Assembly: GCA_963705495.1 (NCBI GenBank)
Contig: CAVPJQ010000012.1
Coordinates: forward strand, 124,001-188,000
Direction of reading: 5' to 3'
Origin: DATBVX01 sp963705495
Lineage (GTDB): Bacteria > Pseudomonadota > Gammaproteobacteria > Steroidobacterales > Steroidobacteraceae
Length of the DNA stretch: 64,000 nucleotides
Below the pieces are notes generated by a model. It was not told the DNA's origin. It ran no database searches and was given only the letters and a program-made list of their open reading frames with translations. Positions 29,560 to 38,933 of this stretch are shown piece by piece. How positions within the stretch are numbered: the first letter of the stretch is position 1; every line of letters starts with the position of its first letter. The position numbers and the translations under genes are program-made.

Positions 29560-31332
29560 TCAGGGCCTCGCGTCCACCCGCAAGACTGGATACAGACGAT
29601 AGCGATCGTCCCACGACGGGTGATGGCGATAGAAGAATTCGAGTCGTGCCGCCGCATCGGCGGCGAACTTCGGATCATCGGCGAGACGGCGCTTGAACTC
29701 GGCGGCGAGCTGCGGATCCTTGGTCAGCATCTCCTCGGCCACCTGCTCGTTCACGTACGTCTCCATGTATTCGCGCACCTCGAACGCCACGTTGAAGAAA
29801 CCCCAGGCCGCAAAGGAGTCCGATGACTGGGGCTCGAGCAGCGCGAGGATGAGTCGCGAGCCGGGCTGAGCGATCGGAACGTATAGGGAGCCCACGGGCA
29901 CGTCGCGATGTTCGCTGCCCCAGCTTCCGTCGATCGTCACCGTGGTACGGCCTTCCGAAGGCGAGGGTGAAAACGTCGCCTTGGTGGCACGGAAAGTCTC
30001 GACATCGGCTTGTGGATGAGCCATCGCCAGCCGTTCAAACCGAATGCCGTGCAAGCTGAGGCGTTCCGATAGCCAGGCTGCTTCTGCGGCCGGCACGATG
30101 TATCCGCCGCGGGGCGCCCGCGCGCTGGTCTTGACGACGACCTCGTCCTGCAACGGCACGTGCCAAATCTGGGGCTTGCGCGGGTCGTAGCGCGTCACAG
30201 TGCCGCCGGAAATCTCCGACGGCGAACGGGTGTAGGCGTAGCCGCGAAAGTCGATCATCGTGGCGTGCGGTCCCACATCGACGTCCAGCGCGACCTCTTG
30301 TCCGCCGAGCGACTGAGCGCGCTCATCTGCCGCACGCGCCTGTGCGAGCCAGTTCGCGCCCTCCCGCTGTGTCATGCCTGCAAGGATCACGAAGGTGTTG
30401 CGCATGACGCGAACCCGCGTGGGGTAATCCTTCCAGGAGTGCGTTTCAACCAGCAGCGCGAAGCGATTGCGCAACGGCCAATAGCCGGTCGAAAAACGCG
30501 GCGAATACGGACTGATCTTGAACCCCGAGGCGGGATTGTCGGTATCGTTGAGCGCTGGGTAGAAATCGAGTGGCAGCGAACCCTGTTTCGCGAGGCTGTC
30601 GTTGAGCTCCTTGAGCATCTCGCGCCCCGTTGGCTGCAGCTCCGGCGCGCCGATATAGCGTGGCTGAATGTTGTTGGAGACGTCGGGTTCGAACTGCGCG
30701 CCATCGGTAGTGTGCAGGTCGACGTACAGGATCGGGTCCCAGGCATCGAGAAGACGCAGAATCGCCCGTGTCTCTGGTGCATCGAGCTTGGTGTAGTCCC
30801 GATTGAGATTGAGGTTCTGCCCGGTAGTGCGCCAACCCATCTCCTCCGGTCCGCTCTGGTTCGGGCGGTTCCAGCGTCCGAAACGCTCGTGACCGTCGAC
30901 ATTGAGGACCGGCACGAATACCAGCACGAACGACTTGAGCGTTCCCGGAGCAGCCTGTCCCTCGAGCAATTCCCGCAAGGCCAGAAAGCCCGCGTCCTTG
31001 CCTTCAATCTCGCCGGCGTGAATTCCACCCTGCGCTAACACCACGGGTAGTCGGCGCTCGCGCGCGAGCTCCGGTGTCAGGGCTCCGCTGCGTGATGCGA
31101 TCAGGGCGAGCATCGGCCTGCCTTCGGGCGTACGCCCGAATTCCTGGCAGCGCACAGCCTCGGGATAGGCCTTCGCGAAAGCCGCGCACAGTCGCTCGAC
31201 TTCCTCGTAGCGCCCTGTCTTCTGAAATCCAGACTGTTCGGCAATTGTTTGCAGCATGTTCGGCTCTGCTGAATGGGCGATCCTTTGGATGGCGAGGAGC
31301 GCGAGGACGCAGCCCGCCAGGCGCCCAATCAT
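29560..31332 (-). CDS. Exported M14-family zinc carboxypeptidase
   Basis: ATG 31332 gives a signal peptide (MIGRLAGCVLALLAIQRIAH) and about 590 residues. The zinc site is visible: HAGEIEGKDAGFLALREL (HxxE, near 104) and YVDLHTTDGAQFEPD (His, near 205). The upstream region has AKAYPEAVRCQEFGRTPEGR, typical of M14 proteins that trim peptides or peptidoglycan. Its start overlaps the carotenoid oxygenase stop by 4 bases (ATGA), so translation is probably coupled. Confidence 0.9.
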   Translation of the reverse strand: MIGRLAGCVLALLAIQRIAHSAEPNMLQTIAEQSGFQKTGRYEEVERLCAAFAKAYPEAVRCQEFGRTPEGRPMLALIASRSGALTPELARERRLPVVLAQGGIHAGEIEGKDAGFLALRELLEGQAAPGTLKSFVLVFVPVLNVDGHERFGRWNRPNQSGPEEMGWRTTGQNLNLNRDYTKLDAPETRAILRLLDAWDPILYVDLHTTDGAQFEPDVSNNIQPRYIGAPELQPTGREMLKELNDSLAKQGSLPLDFYPALNDTDNPASGFKISPYSPRFSTGYWPLRNRFALLVETHSWKDYPTRVRVMRNTFVILAGMTQREGANWLAQARAADERAQSLGGQEVALDVDVGPHATMIDFRGYAYTRSPSEISGGTVTRYDPRKPQIWHVPLQDEVVVKTSARAPRGGYIVPAAEAAWLSERLSLHGIRFERLAMAHPQADVETFRATKATFSPSPSEGRTTVTIDGSWGSEHRDVPVGSLYVPIAQPGSRLILALLEPQSSDSFAAWGFFNVAFEVREYMETYVNEQVAEEMLTKDPQLAAEFKRRLADDPKFAADAAARLEFFYRHHPSWDDRYRLYPVLRVDARP

Positions 31333-32790
31333 GTTGCTGAATCCGGCACCCACAGATGATGAATACCCACGTTGAGGCGAAACGGCAGCCTCACCGTGGC
31401 AACGGGTCCACCGTGCATGTCCTGGGTGTCCACGATGATGAAATCGGTGCGACCTTCGAGCAGCCGGTTGGTCGTACCCATGAGATAGCCGTCGCCCTCG
31501 GCGGCGCCCTGACGGCGCGGGGCGAAACAGCATTCACCGAGGCCCGAATCGCTGCCGACAAAGAACGAGCTCGTTTCCTGCTTCATTTGATCGAAGCGCG
31601 TGTAGCAGTTCAGCGGGCGCATCGGGCTGCCGGCGAGGCGCTCGTGTAACGGGCGTTCGGGGTCGAGCGTGGGCATGAAGCCGAAGCGATACGGATGGGT
31701 GTGATAGCGATCGTCCTGGCGCGGCAGCATCCCGACCTGCGGAACACAGGACCTTCATGTCGTAGGGCCTGGCGGGCCCTGAGACATCGACCGAGAGCCG
31801 CGTGAGCCGACCTTGTGCGCCCATCGGGTCGAAGGGTTCGCCATGCAGGTTTGGAAAGAATGGAAACTGGTTCTTGAGCGCCATGTCGACATCGACGTGG
31901 ATCGTGTGGCCATCCGAAAAGGCGCCCATCACGTGCGTGGCGCAGCGCTCCGGCCCCTTGAACCAGCGCAGGTCCTTGCCGTCACCACCCCGGCGCATTA
32001 CGCCGAACCACGTCGGGAGCGATGAGTCCCACGCGAAGTGCACCTTGCCCTTCTTCATTTCCTCCACATTGGTCGCCATCGGGATCACGAGGAATGCGAT
32101 GTGTGCATCGGTGACTGCGAAATCGTGCAGCATCCCGACATAGGGCACTTTGATCCAGGTGCTCCAGTTGAGCTTGCCGTTGCGGTCGATGGAGAAGACC
32201 GCCACATCGTCTGTCGCCTCGCCCTTCGCCTCGTAGCCGAAGCCGACCATCTCGCCGCTGCCCGAATCGATCTTGGGATGCGCGCTGAAAGTGAGGCTTT
32301 CGAGCTGGCCGCCGAAAGTGTAGTAGTCATCGAGCGTCTCGAGGGTGCGCGGATCCATCACGACGGGCGGGCTGTCTTCCTTGAGCGCGAGGAGCTTGCC
32401 GGCGTGAAAAATGATGTTGGTATTCGCGGTCCCGCGGCTGACCTTCTTCACCCGCGGGTCATCGGTGTGCGGGTTGCGATAGGTGCCGAACAGCGACTGC
32501 CGCGCCTCGCGTTGCGCCTTGAAGCGCTGAGTGCGCACGTAGCGGGTGCGAAAATCGACATGGCCGTTCGAAATTCGGAACATCGCGACATGACCTTCGC
32601 CATCGAACGGAATGTTCGGCACGCGCGGCGGGTACTGAAAGTCGGGACCCACGCGATAGAAGGCGCCGCTGAGGTCGAGCGGGATCTCGCCTTCGACTTC
32701 GCAGTCCTGGATATCGCACTCGGTGCGAAACGGAGCGCCGAAGGGGTCAGGCGGAAATCTCACGGGCGCCGGCCTGGAAACTGAGCTCAT
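31329..32790 (-). pseudogene. Carotenoid oxygenase (RPE65/lignostilbene dioxygenase family), one frameshift
   Basis: About 486 residues once the frame is changed near 31740. The four iron-histidine neighbourhoods of the beta-propeller are FSAHPKID, VGMLHDFAVTDAHIAF, ATHVMGAFSDGHTIHVD and the C-terminal NVGIHHLWVP. The N-terminus has SGAFYRVGPDFQYPP and PFDGEGHVAMFRISN. Family members cleave C=C bonds of carotenoids or stilbenes with O2; FFVGSDSGLGECCFAPR near the end is also typical. The shift is a single base in an otherwise conserved gene, likely an error. Confidence 0.85.
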
Positions 32791-32985
32791 CCACGAACTC
32801 CTCTTAGCCTTGGGCCGAGCCCGCGTGCGGCGGGGGCCAGAGTCGATTGGGCAGGCCGTGCAGCCTAACGTTCCGCCGCGCGCACGGGTAGGGGTCTGGA
32901 GTAGTCGTCAGGAGTACGTGGTCGAAACGGGCGCTGCTCTGGTACTGTCGCGCACACATTTGCTCCTGCGTCTGGAGAAGAAGAA

Positions 32986-33537
32986 ATGAACCCCGCCCCG
33001 CTCCTGCATCGGCGCGAGTTTCTGAAGACATCGACCGGCGTCCTGACGGGACTCCTGGCTGCGGGCAGCCCGCTGGCGCTGATCGCACCAAGCCGCGCCT
33101 GGGCCGTGGACCTCACGACGCTCACCAGCGCCGAAGGCGCCACGTTGATGGCCATGGCACGGACCATTGCGCCTCACGACCAGCTCGAGGACGCGGCCTA
33201 TGCACTCGTGATCCAGGGTGTCGATAGTGAGGCCGCCAAGGATCCCGGGCTTGCCAAGCTCCTGAAAGAAGGAGTGCAGGGTCTCGGGCCGGCGTTCGCG
33301 CGTGCCTCGGAGGAGACCCGCGTTGCCGCCCTGAAGAAAGTCGAATCCTCTGCATTCTTCCAGACGATGAGGGTCAAGACCCTGCAGATTCTTTATGCCT
33401 CGCCACTCGCTTATGCCTATTTCGGCTTCGAAGGCGAGGCGTTTTCGAAAGGCGGATATCTCTACCGTGGTTTCAACGATCTGCGCTGGCTCCCGGAGGT
33501 CCCCGTTGAGGACGCGGGCCCGGTGCCGGTGGGCTGA
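32986..33537 (+). CDS. Tat-exported small subunit of a GMC dehydrogenase (gluconate 2-dehydrogenase subunit 3-like)
   Basis: 183 residues with a twin-arginine leader LHRREFLKTSTGVLTGLLAA. The mature helical part (LTSAEGATLMAMARTIAPHD, RVAALKKVESSAFFQTMRVK, YLYRGFNDLRWLPEVP) fits the subunit that helps fold and export flavin dehydrogenases by a hitch-hiker route. The GMC gene begins 10 bases downstream and has no leader of its own, which agrees with that role. Confidence 0.75.
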   Translation: MNPAPLLHRREFLKTSTGVLTGLLAAGSPLALIAPSRAWAVDLTTLTSAEGATLMAMARTIAPHDQLEDAAYALVIQGVDSEAAKDPGLAKLLKEGVQGLGPAFARASEETRVAALKKVESSAFFQTMRVKTLQILYASPLAYAYFGFEGEAFSKGGYLYRGFNDLRWLPEVPVEDAGPVPVG

Positions 33538-33547
33538 GGTACTGGAT

Positions 33548-35116
33548 ATGGCCACTTTCGAACATGGCGATGACGGCGTAGTCGTCATCATTGGATCCGG
33601 AGCTGGCGGCGGCACGCTTGCACACGAGCTCACGCGCAGCGGCATCAAGGTCGTGCTGCTCGAAGCGGGTAAGCGCGAGTCCATCGCCACCTTTTCGCAG
33701 GATCCGGGCCAGGCATTTGGCCAGCTCACCTGGCTCGACCCGCGCACCCAGTCGGGCACTTGGGGTGTGCCGCGCGACTTCCCGACACTGCCGGCGTGGA
33801 TCGCCAAGACCGTCGGTGGGACCACGGTGCACTGGACCGCGGCGACGCCACGTAATCGCGATTGGGAGGTCACGGCACGAACGAGCTACGGCGACATCGC
33901 TGGCACTTCGCTCATCGACTGGCCGGTCAAGTACGAGGAGCTCAAGAACTACTACCAGCTCGCCGAGCGACGATTGGGTGTCACCCGGCGCAATGGTGTG
34001 CCGGGCATGCCAGCCTCGAACAACTTCAAGGTCCTGTACGCGGGAGCAAAGAAGGTTGGCTACAAGCGCGTACACACCAACTACATGGCCATCAACCCGC
34101 GCGCCTGGGACGGGCGCGCCTTCTGCATCCAGCAGGGGTTTTGTGCGCAAGGCTGCAAGACCGGGGCGAAGTGGAGCACGCTCTACACCGAAATTCCGCG
34201 CGCCGAGGCGACCGGGAAACTCGACCTGCGCATCCAGTGCATGGTGACCCGCATCGAGCACGGTGCCGACGGCCGGGTGACAGGGGTCGTATACAGGGAC
34301 GCCCAAGGGCAGGAGCAGCGACAGAAAGCGCGCATCGTGTGCGTCGCGGGCAATGCCCTGGAGACACCGCGGCTGCTGCTGTTGTCGGAGTCCGCGAAGT
34401 ATCCGCACGGCCTGGCGAATTCCTCCGACCAGGTAGGGCGCAACTACACGCACCATGTCATCAACTTCGTCTGGGGGGTGTTCGACAAGCCGGTGCGCGC
34501 CTGGCGCGGCGCGACGCTCGCCGGCATCGTCGAGGACGAGACGATCAACGATCCGAAGCGCGGTTTCGTCGGCGGCTATCACCTCGAGCTATGCGCCCTT
34601 GACCTGCCTACGATGCCGCTGGTCGGCATTCCCTACGGTTGGGGCCGCGATTTCGCTTCGATCATCGACAACTACCGCAACATCGCCGGCATCCTGGTGA
34701 ATGGCGAAGACATGCCGCGCGCCGACAATCGCATCACGCTCGATCCAAAGGTCAAGGACGCCCATGGCCTGCCGGTCGCGCATGTTCACGTCGACGAGCA
34801 TCCCAATGACATCGCCTTGCGTGCGCATGCGACGGGGCAGGGCGCCAAGCTCTACGAGGCGATCGGGGCCAAGCGCGTCATCAAGGGCAACCATCCGCCC
34901 GCGACGCACAACATGGGTACAGCGCGCATGAGCGCCAAGGCGCGCGACGGGGTGACGAACGCCTGGGGCCAGACGCATGACATCAAGAACCTGTTCGTCT
35001 CCGACGGGAGCCTGCTCAGCACCCCTGGGTCAGCGAATCCGACGCTGACAATCGTCGCGCTCGTCCTGCGTCAGTCCGAATACATCCGCCGCGAGATGAG
35101 CGCGCGCAACATCTGA
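33548..35116 (+). CDS. GMC-family FAD oxidoreductase (dehydrogenase large subunit)
   Basis: ATG 33548 (MATFEHGDD) gives 522 residues; frames further upstream overlap the Tat subunit and look spurious. FAD-binding VVIIGSGAGGGTLAHELTRS, then VGGTTVHWTAATPRN, AFCIQQGFCAQGCKTGAKW, VCVAGNALETPRLLLL and the C-terminal GSLLSTPGSANPTLTIVALV are GMC signatures. HNMGTARM holds the likely catalytic histidine region. With its Tat partner it probably oxidises a sugar or alcohol in the periplasm and passes electrons to a cytochrome, which is not encoded here. Confidence 0.9.
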   Translation: MATFEHGDDGVVVIIGSGAGGGTLAHELTRSGIKVVLLEAGKRESIATFSQDPGQAFGQLTWLDPRTQSGTWGVPRDFPTLPAWIAKTVGGTTVHWTAATPRNRDWEVTARTSYGDIAGTSLIDWPVKYEELKNYYQLAERRLGVTRRNGVPGMPASNNFKVLYAGAKKVGYKRVHTNYMAINPRAWDGRAFCIQQGFCAQGCKTGAKWSTLYTEIPRAEATGKLDLRIQCMVTRIEHGADGRVTGVVYRDAQGQEQRQKARIVCVAGNALETPRLLLLSESAKYPHGLANSSDQVGRNYTHHVINFVWGVFDKPVRAWRGATLAGIVEDETINDPKRGFVGGYHLELCALDLPTMPLVGIPYGWGRDFASIIDNYRNIAGILVNGEDMPRADNRITLDPKVKDAHGLPVAHVHVDEHPNDIALRAHATGQGAKLYEAIGAKRVIKGNHPPATHNMGTARMSAKARDGVTNAWGQTHDIKNLFVSDGSLLSTPGSANPTLTIVALVLRQSEYIRREMSARNI

Positions 35117-36721
35117 TCACTTCTTCGGCGCGCTTTGCGGAGGGGGCTCGACTACCTGTGCCTTGTCGACGCGAAAACGCAGGCTCTGCAGTGTCTGTGC
35201 ATCGAGTGCACCGACACCGGCGTCCACGGTGCCACGCTCGCCCGGCTTGATCGCGCTGCTGATGGTGATCGGCTCGCCCTGTCGCGCGATCTGACCCGAT
35301 GCATCGACGAGTACCGGGGTCACCTGGATTGCGGTGAGCGGCAGCGGCGCGCGATTCTCGATCACCATCACCACGCGACCATTAGCGGCGACTTGCGGAG
35401 CAGTGGCGACGTAGTTTCCGGGATTACGCGGCAGGTCGATGCGCAATGCTTCCGCCGCCGCGGCCTGGCCGATGTTGCTGTTGGACGTCGCAGCCGCCTG
35501 GTAGTACTTCAACGCGGTTTCGGTATCGCCCTTGTCCTTGGCCACCTGCCCGAGAAAGTAGGCTGCCGGCGCGGTCGGCAGGAGTTTCGCGCTCTGTGTC
35601 AGGTACTGCTCCGCCTTGTCCTTGTCGCCCGCCCGATATTCCGCGACGCCGGCACCGAGATACGAACCGAAGTAGCCCGGATTGAGCTGCATCGCCTTCT
35701 GGTAATACGGGCGAGCCTCTTTGGGTTTTTTCTCCGAGAGCGCGATCTCGCCCTGCAATTGCTGAAACAGGCCTTCATTGGGCTGCAGCTTCGCGGCCTC
35801 CGCGGCCAGGCTCTTCGCCTGGGCGTTGTCGCCCTTCTGCGCGGCGGCCATCGCCTGGTCGTACTTGTCGTACGCGGGCTTCATCTCGAGCAGCGGTTGA
35901 ACGTGCGTGACGTAGCTCTCCTTGCCGATTTCGCCGCCGCGCCCGAGCTCCTCGGCCGTCTTCTTGTTCTGCTCCACGCGCTCGGCCGAGGGCGGATGCG
36001 ACGCGAACAATCCTGTCATCCAGTCCTGGTTCTTCTCGCCTTCGCTGAAGAGCCGAACGAACGTTTCCTGCAACGTCACGGCACCCCAGGGATCGTAGCC
36101 GGTGACCTTCATGTACTTCATGCCGTACTTGTCGGCTTCGAGCTCCTGGTCGCGCCCGTATTTCAGCTGGATCATCTGCGCTCCCGCCCCCGCGCCCTGC
36201 AGCACCAGCGAGGCGAGGTTCGCATCGACGCCACCGACAGCAGCGCCGATCTGCGCGACCTGTAGTCCCGCCTGCATGAGCGTTCCGCGCTCCTGGGCCT
36301 TGGCGCCATGACGCGCGGCGGCGTGTACGATCTCGTGACCCAGAACCGCTGCGAGTTCCGTCTCGCTCTGCAACGCATACAAGAGACCACGGTTCACTGC
36401 GATCTTGCCTCCGGGCAGCGCCCACGCGTTCGGCACCGAGTTGTTGAGCACCACGAACTCATACGGGAGCTTTCGCTCGGCGACACCCGCGAGCTTTTGC
36501 CCGACCTGGCTCACATAGCTCGTCAGTTCCGGCAGGACAGTGAAGTCACCGCCTTCACCCTGGCGTGTGGGGGCGTAGTTCTGCTCGCCCATCTGCACTT
36601 CCTGGGCTTCGGAAACGAATTGGATCTCCTTCTTACCGGTGACTGGATTGATGCCGCAGCCGCTGAGACCAAGTACGACCGCGCTGACGAGCGTGCTCGG
36701 AATCAGGAATGAGCTACGCAT
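35117..36721 (-). CDS. M48-family lipoprotein metalloprotease with TPR domain
   Basis: 534 residues. The leader MRSSFLIPSTLVSAVVLGLS ends at lipobox LSGC (Cys22). PNAWALPGGKIAVNRGLL and the zinc motif LGHEIVHAAARHGAK (HExxH, about 138) with ELEADKYGMKYM (third ligand Glu) define M48B, related to BepA and LoiP. The C-terminal half has TPRs (KAMQLNPGYFGSYLGAGVAE, DKAEQYLTQSAKLLPTAPAA). Such proteases do quality control of outer-membrane proteins; the large number of TonB receptors here gives context, but not proof. Confidence 0.92.
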   Translation of the reverse strand: MRSSFLIPSTLVSAVVLGLSGCGINPVTGKKEIQFVSEAQEVQMGEQNYAPTRQGEGGDFTVLPELTSYVSQVGQKLAGVAERKLPYEFVVLNNSVPNAWALPGGKIAVNRGLLYALQSETELAAVLGHEIVHAAARHGAKAQERGTLMQAGLQVAQIGAAVGGVDANLASLVLQGAGAGAQMIQLKYGRDQELEADKYGMKYMKVTGYDPWGAVTLQETFVRLFSEGEKNQDWMTGLFASHPPSAERVEQNKKTAEELGRGGEIGKESYVTHVQPLLEMKPAYDKYDQAMAAAQKGDNAQAKSLAAEAAKLQPNEGLFQQLQGEIALSEKKPKEARPYYQKAMQLNPGYFGSYLGAGVAEYRAGDKDKAEQYLTQSAKLLPTAPAAYFLGQVAKDKGDTETALKYYQAAATSNSNIGQAAAAEALRIDLPRNPGNYVATAPQVAANGRVVMVIENRAPLPLTAIQVTPVLVDASGQIARQGEPITISSAIKPGERGTVDAGVGALDAQTLQSLRFRVDKAQVVEPPPQSAPKK

Positions 36722-37309
36722 GGCGACCCTCGCGGTCCTTGTTGGTGGTCGACCCGCGGCGCAGGACGATCGAGAACACGAGCGCTGCCAACGCCCAGGC
36801 GATCACCTGATTGAATCCTTCGGCCAGGATGTAGGCCGACGGGAACTGGTACCAGTTCCAATACGCGACGCTGATTGCGAGCCAGCCCATCAGGCCGACG
36901 GCGGCGCCAAAAGCCACCCGGCCCCACAAGCTCAAGCTGGTGTAGCCCAGCAGATATTCCGAGCAGGAGTGCAGCCAGGAAGTCGTTGAGCAGCTCCGTC
37001 ACGAGCTGGCGCATCGATAAGGGTTCATGCCCTGCGGGATCGAACAGCAGCAGACCATTGGGGCCGGCCTTCATCTTGTCGACCCACGCGCGCTGCTGGT
37101 CCTCCGTCAGGTTGCCCGGGTCCACTGACACCCGGAAAAAAATACAGGCCCTTGTCCGGAATCGTGGCGCGCATCGCCTCGAGGAGTCGGGCCTCATCGG
37201 GCAGGGAACGCAATCCCGCTTCGCCAAGCGGCGAGACCGCGTGCGAAATGAAACCCCAAAGAAACACTGCAATGCCGGCGAGCACGCTCGCGAAGATCAG
37301 GCGACTCAT
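36714..37309 (-). pseudogene. Hypothetical inner-membrane protein, two frameshifts
   Basis: ATG 37309 gives MSRLIFASVLAGIAVFLWGF, a membrane helix, then LPDEARLLEAMRATIPDKG, a shift near 37140 to VDPGNLTEDQQRAWVDKMKA and LSMRQLVTELLNDFLAALLL, and a second shift near 36950 to SLWGRVAFGAAVGLMGWLAI and VIAWALAALVFSIVL. So about 198 residues with four helices. I recognise it as a conserved proteobacterial membrane protein of unknown role. Its end overlaps the M48 start by 8 bases, so they share an operon. Confidence 0.65.
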
Positions 37310-37316
37310 GGGTTCT

Positions 37317-37748
37317 TCACCGGTTGGGTTGAGCGACCGACGGCTGCGAAGCAACGTTGATTTCGATCTTGACCCCGTTCGGGTCCAGAAGGAACAACTG
37401 CCTCAGAGCGCCGCCCGGAACGTGATTGACATGCGCGCTGACCCCGTGCTGCCGGAGCCGCGCAAGGATTGCATCGAAGTCCTCGCCGTTGAACGCAATG
37501 TGATCGACCGGACCGGTGCCCGGGGCCGGTGTCGTGACGGGTATGCCCTGCGACTTCGAATGCTCGGTGTACGTTTTCCACTCGCCGATATGGATGCATG
37601 GTGTATCGCCGACGTACAGCCAATAGCCGAGAAAGGCCAGGGGTGGGCGAGGGCCGACGCGCATCCCGAGCGCGTTACAGTAGAAATCGCGCGTGGCGTC
37701 GACGTCCTCGGTGAGCACCAGATAGTGCTCCATCTTCGTCAGGGGCAT
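37317..37748 (-). CDS. VOC/glyoxalase-superfamily protein
   Basis: ATG 37748 (MPLTKMEHYLVLTEDVDAT) gives 143 residues; the frame upstream is open but lacks domain sequence. Two beta-alpha-beta-beta-beta modules carry the usual metal ligands: MEHYLV (His), CIHIGEW (Glu or His), VDHIAFNG (His) and GVKIEIN (Glu). It could be a lyase, dioxygenase or resistance protein. Its stop is 8 bases from the start of the 37309 membrane gene, so cotranscription is likely. Divergent from the GFA gene. Confidence 0.85.
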   Translation of the reverse strand: MPLTKMEHYLVLTEDVDATRDFYCNALGMRVGPRPPLAFLGYWLYVGDTPCIHIGEWKTYTEHSKSQGIPVTTPAPGTGPVDHIAFNGEDFDAILARLRQHGVSAHVNHVPGGALRQLFLLDPNGVKIEINVASQPSVAQPNR

Positions 37749-37851
37749 GCCGTGATACTCCGAATCAGTGGGACGGCCGCGCCCGTCCCTAAGACCCGTG
37801 GTCGAAGCGCGTGATGCTAAGCGAATCACGCTCCGCGCACTACAATGAGCC

Positions 37852-38700
37852 ATGATCCCGGGAAGCTGCCTGTGCGGAGTGGTTCGATACGAGGCGTCGG
37901 GCCCGTTCAGCATGATGGGTCACTGCCATTGCTCCATGTGTCGCAAGCATCATGGCGCGATGTTCGCGACCTTCGTCGCCGTACCGGGTGCCAGTTTTCG
38001 CTGGCTGGCTGGCGAGAAGGACGTCGGTAGCTACGAATCCTCACCCGGAGGCTCGCGCTCGTTCTGTCGCGTGTGCGGCTCTGTCACTCCGTTGCAGTTG
38101 CCGCAACTCGATATCGTTTTCCTGCCTGCGGGGAACCTGCAAGGGGATCTCGATGCGAGGCCGGAGAATCACATCTTCGTCAAATCTAAAGCACCGTGGT
38201 ACGAGATTACTGACAGCCTGCCACAGTACGACGAACACCCGCCGGGGTTCGAGGCCCCGGAGATTCAGCGACCCGCGGTCGCGCCGAAGGAAGGTGTCGT
38301 GCAGGGAAGCTGCCTGTGCGGCGATGTCGCGTACGAGATGGAGGGGCTGCCGGTGCGCGTACAGAATTGCCATTGTTCGCGCTGCCGGCGGGGTCGCAGT
38401 GCCGCGCACGCCACGAACGCGTTCTATCCTTTCGCGCAGTTTCGCTGGGTGCGGGGCGAGGCAGCCATCGTCGACTATCGGCACGCCGACGCCCGCTATT
38501 TCGGCACCGCGTTCTGTGCGCGCTGCGGCGGCGCGGTTGCGCGCGCCTCTCGTGAGCGCGGCATCGTCGTAGTGCCGGTGGGGGCTCTCGACTCCGATCC
38601 GAAGATGCGTCCACAACGGCATCTCTTCGTGGGCTCGAAGGCGAACTGGTTCGAGATCACCGACGACATTGCGCAGTTTGCTGAGATTCCTCCGCCCTAG
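37852..38700 (+). CDS. Tandem GFA-domain (glutathione-dependent formaldehyde-activating) protein
   Basis: 282 residues, about twice the normal GFA length, with two copies of the zinc fold. Copy 1: GSCLCGVVRYEASG, GHCHCSMCRKHHG and FCRVCGS. Copy 2 (from about residue 153): GSCLCGDVAYEMEG, NCHCSRCRRGRSAAH and FCARCGGAVA. Each holds CxC and CxxC zinc ligands. Most members are not proven to act on formaldehyde. The two halves share length and motif order, so an internal duplication is clear. Confidence 0.9.
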   Translation: MIPGSCLCGVVRYEASGPFSMMGHCHCSMCRKHHGAMFATFVAVPGASFRWLAGEKDVGSYESSPGGSRSFCRVCGSVTPLQLPQLDIVFLPAGNLQGDLDARPENHIFVKSKAPWYEITDSLPQYDEHPPGFEAPEIQRPAVAPKEGVVQGSCLCGDVAYEMEGLPVRVQNCHCSRCRRGRSAAHATNAFYPFAQFRWVRGEAAIVDYRHADARYFGTAFCARCGGAVARASRERGIVVVPVGALDSDPKMRPQRHLFVGSKANWFEITDDIAQFAEIPPP

Positions 38701-38709
38701 GAATTAGTC

Positions 38710-38843
38710 CGAGACGGCCATTGGGTGGGGGGTTGTGCCAACTCCGGGCTGACCACGCGCGATACCGTGCCATCCGAAATTGCAAACCCGCAAACATTGC
38801 TCGCCCGGGTTGGCACAACCCCCCGACCGCAATGTCCGTCTCG
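38710..38843. repeat. Long imperfect inverted repeat (MITE-like or large hairpin)
   Basis: Left arm 38710-38749 and right arm 38803-38843 are reverse complements apart from a few single-base gaps and one mismatch. The outer 8 bases CGAGACGG / CCGTCTCG match, as do the 16 bases GGGGGGTTGTGCCAAC. The spacer is 53 bases. It lies between the convergent GFA and ParB-domain genes. It could fold as a roughly 40-bp stem and stop both transcripts, or be a non-autonomous mobile element. No coding potential. Confidence 0.65.
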
Positions 38844-38933
38844 TCCAGCGCTGAGAGGAAGAATCTAGCGGCTTCGCCTCTTTGGCTAAGGCAGGACGGT
38901 CTCGCTGGGTGGGTGTGCCTCGAGCTCGTGTAG

